A program made the translations under genes and the position numbers. Positions 61,047 through 64,000 of a DNA stretch of 64,000 nt are shown in pieces. This DNA comes from Mactra quadrangularis (Eukaryota > Mollusca > Bivalvia > Venerida > Mactridae): positions 59,353,872 through 59,417,871 of the forward strand of contig CM046301.1 of NCBI GenBank assembly GCA_025267735.1, read 5' to 3'. The notes below the pieces were generated by a model, which saw nothing but the letters and a program-made list of their open reading frames with translations, did no database searches and had not been told where the DNA came from. How positions within the stretch are numbered: position 1 is the first letter of the stretch; every line of letters starts with the position of its first letter.

Positions 61047-61200
61047 TTTAGCTCAGACTGCAGAAAGACAATCAAACTCCACTAAAATACGACAATACCT
61101 CACTTTAGATGCTGCCTTAACAGCGATTTTGCAGTCTCATCGAGTTGTGCAAAGTTTACAAACAAACAAAATCATGTGACCTATGGCACGTGACAACTTG
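61047..61200 (-). promoter_or_regulatory. GAA: GAA promoter/leader with CLEAR-like E-boxes
   Basis: On the minus strand, GTCACGTGCC lies at 61194-61185 and GTCACATGAT at 61180-61171. They match the TFEB CLEAR consensus GTCACGTGAC at 9 and 8 of 10 positions. They are about 125-150 bases upstream of the start codon, where CLEAR boxes sit in vertebrate lysosomal genes. The transcription start was not determined. TFEB control is inference from motif and gene function. Confidence 0.5.
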
Positions 61201-61573
61201 GTGAGGTTAGGATAAAAACCGTTCTAGTCCGGATAACCAGTACGCGATTACTCTCTTCTTTGTCTGCACGAAGTCCACTGGTGACTTGATATTCGCTTGA
61301 TTCTTTTCTACTTTAATGCAGCGATGACAGTAAAATATTTGTCAGTTTGTCACATTTAATAAGTTCATGTCCACATGATTATGTAATGATGAAAACAATC
61401 TTTATTCATTTTATAAATACAAAAAAAATTAGCTCGCTTGTAAAAACTCTTAAAATTAGAACTTAGATTAATCACTTTCGAATCCGCTTCCTGGTCCCCC
61501 AGTTCTGAGCTAGTAGGATAAAGTTTCTTGCACAAGGACACAACGGGGTATGTTTTGGATTGGGTTCAAACAA

Positions 61574-61746
61574 GAGCATAGGCGGATCCAGTGTGGGGTC
61601 AGGGGGTCAGGACTTAATGATTTAATGGTTTAATAGAAATTTTGCATTATTATGCAAAATGTGTATAATGTGGTTGTGGTGCGAAAGTTTGGACCCCCTT
61701 AGAATAAGTTCGACCCCCCCCTGAAAAAAATCCTGGATCCGCCCCT
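61574..61746. mobile_element. hAT-like MITE with GGCGGATCCAG ends
   Basis: Left ATAGGCGGATCCAG and right CTGGATCCGCCCCTG are inverted. They enclose GGGGTCAGGGGGTC and a complementary GACCCCCC block. Confidence 0.75.
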
Positions 61747-63359
61747 GAAGAGAGAGAGATGTATTTGATTTGGTGTGTAATACTGCTACAAAATCGAATT
61801 AGTTTTTCATGCAAGATTAATTTTTATTACAAACATAGTTTAATTTTCATCTGAATTCTCTATTTGAGGTTAGAATCAAAGTTACATATAGGGCATAATC
61901 TTCAATTTCTTCAATTTCAATATTTGCAACAAATAATCGGCACAAAATACAATGATATTATGTATTAAAATGCCTACATAAAGCATGGAAGAATCAATGA
62001 CCCTATATAGAGTCCATGGAAGAACATATCTACATCTATTTATCTTTAATACGTATCTTTAATACGTAAAGAAATAACATTTCTGTGCGTTGGTAAAGTG
62101 GTACAAAATTTAGTTCCACTACCGGAAGTACCTGCTTGTTTTTTGTGTTTCTATATTCTTTTCAACATTCATATATAGTAGCTATATGTGTATACAGTAA
62201 AATTTTAAGGGGATATTTATTTCTGTTTTTTTTTCCAGGTGGGATCTTTCATACCGCAGCCTGTGAAAAAAAGCAAGACAGGTAGATATATTGCATTCGG
62301 TCCAAACAGACAAAAATACATCTATATCGACGACACTATATACATATATAATAATATATACAATCGATCTTTAAAAAAAATGGATTCGATTTAATTTTCA
62401 TTTGATATTAATATAATAGAGGTAGTAATCATAAAACGAATCAAAATTTTCATTCACATACATTTACCTTCTTTGTACGTCGTATACAGAAGCCCGCAAA
62501 TACATTTTACTTAAGCCTTTTTGCTAATACTTCATTCTTAAACTACCATTGAAATATATATGTACCAAAGGTCTTATAGTTTTTATATCTTTTTAATTTT
62601 ATTGTACTCCTTTAAATGGTGTCTTAAAAAGTAAACACCGAATATTGCTTTTAAACGGAAAAATAAAATGAAAAGGTATTTGAATATGGATTGGAAAAAA
62701 AACACAGTTACTTGCTTACAAGAAAATTGCTCTTTTTGCTGAGAGCTGTCACCCAGTTCAGAGGTAAATACGTAGTTGTTTAGTAAATGTTTAATTTTTC
62801 AAAGTTTGTTTGGATTCCTTTTATATAATATGAGTCATATCGCATATGGTGGATAAATACCTATGAAGAAATATTCAGGACTTAATTATAGTGTAACAGA
62901 AAGGATTAAATGGTATGCTTGATTGGCGGATTAAAATTTAGTTGAGCATTTGCTATTTATAATTTTGATATTACTTATTAACATTAGATTAAGTAAGTAA
63001 AAGACGAGCTTCTATTGCTCTGGACGTTTGATTACGGTAAATACATGCGTTTAATGAATTTGATGCGATACATGTTTGAGTGTTATTCATTATTTATGTT
63101 GTCAAACCTAATTGGATTAAGATTATACAAGCCATAGTGAAATACTAATGTTATAAAGGACTATGTTCAAACTTGGTTTGGGAGTAGGTATCATTGTATC
63201 TATTGTAGTTATATATGTGTGCTAATTATTTGTTCGGGACTTCAGTCCTGAACAAATATATTTACCGTATTTCAGACCCTTGCCGATTTTGAAAATTTAC
63301 CGAATTCAGAAGTAGTCCCTCAGTATATAAGTACTGAGCAATTCAAAATGATCGTCTGC

Positions 63360-63985
63360 TATGACAGGCGCAATAATTCCTGAACTACACTTAATTGTTA
63401 ACCGGTCTATATTGAAGCCTAGAGTACGTATCCCTAGAGTGAAAAATTCAGGAACTAAATCTTTCTGTTACATTGGCTCCAAGCTGTAGAATAACCTGCC
63501 TGCAGATATTTCTAATTTAATAGAGTATAAACCTTTTAAAGATTCTGTAAAAAAACTTTTTGCTTCCAAAAGTAGTCTTAATAATGTGTTTCTGTGAAAT
63601 TCATTAAATATTTTATATAATTTTTATAACTTTTTATCATTTCCTTCATAAGTAACGTGTTTTTATTTATTTTTCCTAGTCAGGTATTGGTCTGTCATTT
63701 TTTAAGACCTCTGTCTTTGTATATTTGTGATTAACTTTACTATGTTACATGCAACGCTATATTAAATACTTTTAATTTTCTGTGATATGATATCTTAGGA
63801 TTACTGTGAACATGATTTTATAGTAAACATTATAATTTTGCCTCTCCGTGTCATACTACCACATAAGGGTCCGCAATGGAAACAAGAGTTCACTCTTTTT
63901 TGTGCTAACCCTGGTGCTGGTATTTTATGACATAATTTTAATATAATAAAATTCAGTGCCTTCAGCGCTTTGATTTTAAAATCCT
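63360..63985 (+). mobile_element. Degraded LINE 3' end, same family as 13028-13904
   Basis: The frame reads NSGTKSFCYIGSKL, a stop where Trp is expected, then NNLPADISNLIEYKPFKDSV and KKLFASKSSLNNVFL. This is the WN.LP...FK..VK pattern. The 3' UTR shares TGCTAACCCTGGTG-type sequence with the copy at 13695-13790. The TGG-to-TAG change shows it is dead. Confidence 0.78.
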
Positions 63986-64000
63986 ACCGCATTGAGCACA

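Larger units (their letters stand above)
61201..64000. other. Upstream intergenic region, no supported gene
   Basis: AT-rich DNA beyond the GAA promoter. It holds the MITE at 61574-61746 and the LINE end at about 63360-63985. A 14-bp stem hairpin at 63228-63257 has only a two-base loop. An isolated exon-like stretch at 62239-62281 is listed under rejected items. Confidence 0.5.

Noticed and set aside
62239..62281. Plus-strand exon-like stretch between TTTCCAG and GTAGAT, reading VGSFIPQPVKKSKT
   Set aside because: Both splice signals are good and the frame is open, but no partner exon could be joined upstream or downstream. Too short to support a gene alone.

Overview
This window is AT-rich animal nuclear DNA, most likely from a bivalve mollusc. 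It has small exons with GT-AG introns. It also carries tRNA-derived SINEs, hAT- and Tigger-like MITEs, LINE tails and tandem-core repeats that end in a hairpin. Those last repeats resemble the 'pearl'/Helentron-type elements known from bivalves. The organism call is inference from repeat content and low GC. Every gene below was rebuilt by hand from splice sites and reading frame.

Three genes are supported. (1) Minus strand, 15759 down past position 1: a DNMT3-family protein. It has a complete cysteine-rich ADD domain, but its methyltransferase domain has lost all three catalytic motifs I checked: FDG to YDD, PC to PR, ENV to EGP. It has no PWWP domain and runs into a long Asp/Asn-rich stretch before leaving the window. 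It resembles mammalian DNMT3L in architecture, which is the main discovery here. (2) Plus strand, 18264-22080: four exons encoding a 96-residue protein with one membrane segment that I cannot name. (3) Minus strand, 61046-24982: 21 exons encoding a complete 942-residue GH31 acid alpha-glucosidase (GAA-like). It has a signal anchor, a trefoil domain and both catalytic aspartates, and its promoter has TFEB/CLEAR-like boxes.

Layout. 1-15.8 kb holds the DNMT3-like gene with mobile elements in its introns: a palindromic MITE, a hAT-like MITE, a LINE tail, a mariner remnant, SINEs and a 33-bp minisatellite. 15.8-18.3 kb is the region between the divergently transcribed DNMT3-like and small genes. 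18.3-22.1 kb is the small gene. 22.1-25.0 kb is the convergent interval between the small gene and GAA. 25-61 kb is GAA, whose 36 kb is mostly transposon-filled intron. Intron 11 alone (36.0-46.7 kb) holds a nested stack of at least five elements. 61.2-64 kb has a MITE, a degraded LINE end and no gene I can support.

The three genes have no obvious joint function. DNMT3-like points to chromatin regulation, GAA to lysosomal glycogen breakdown, and the small gene to an organelle membrane.
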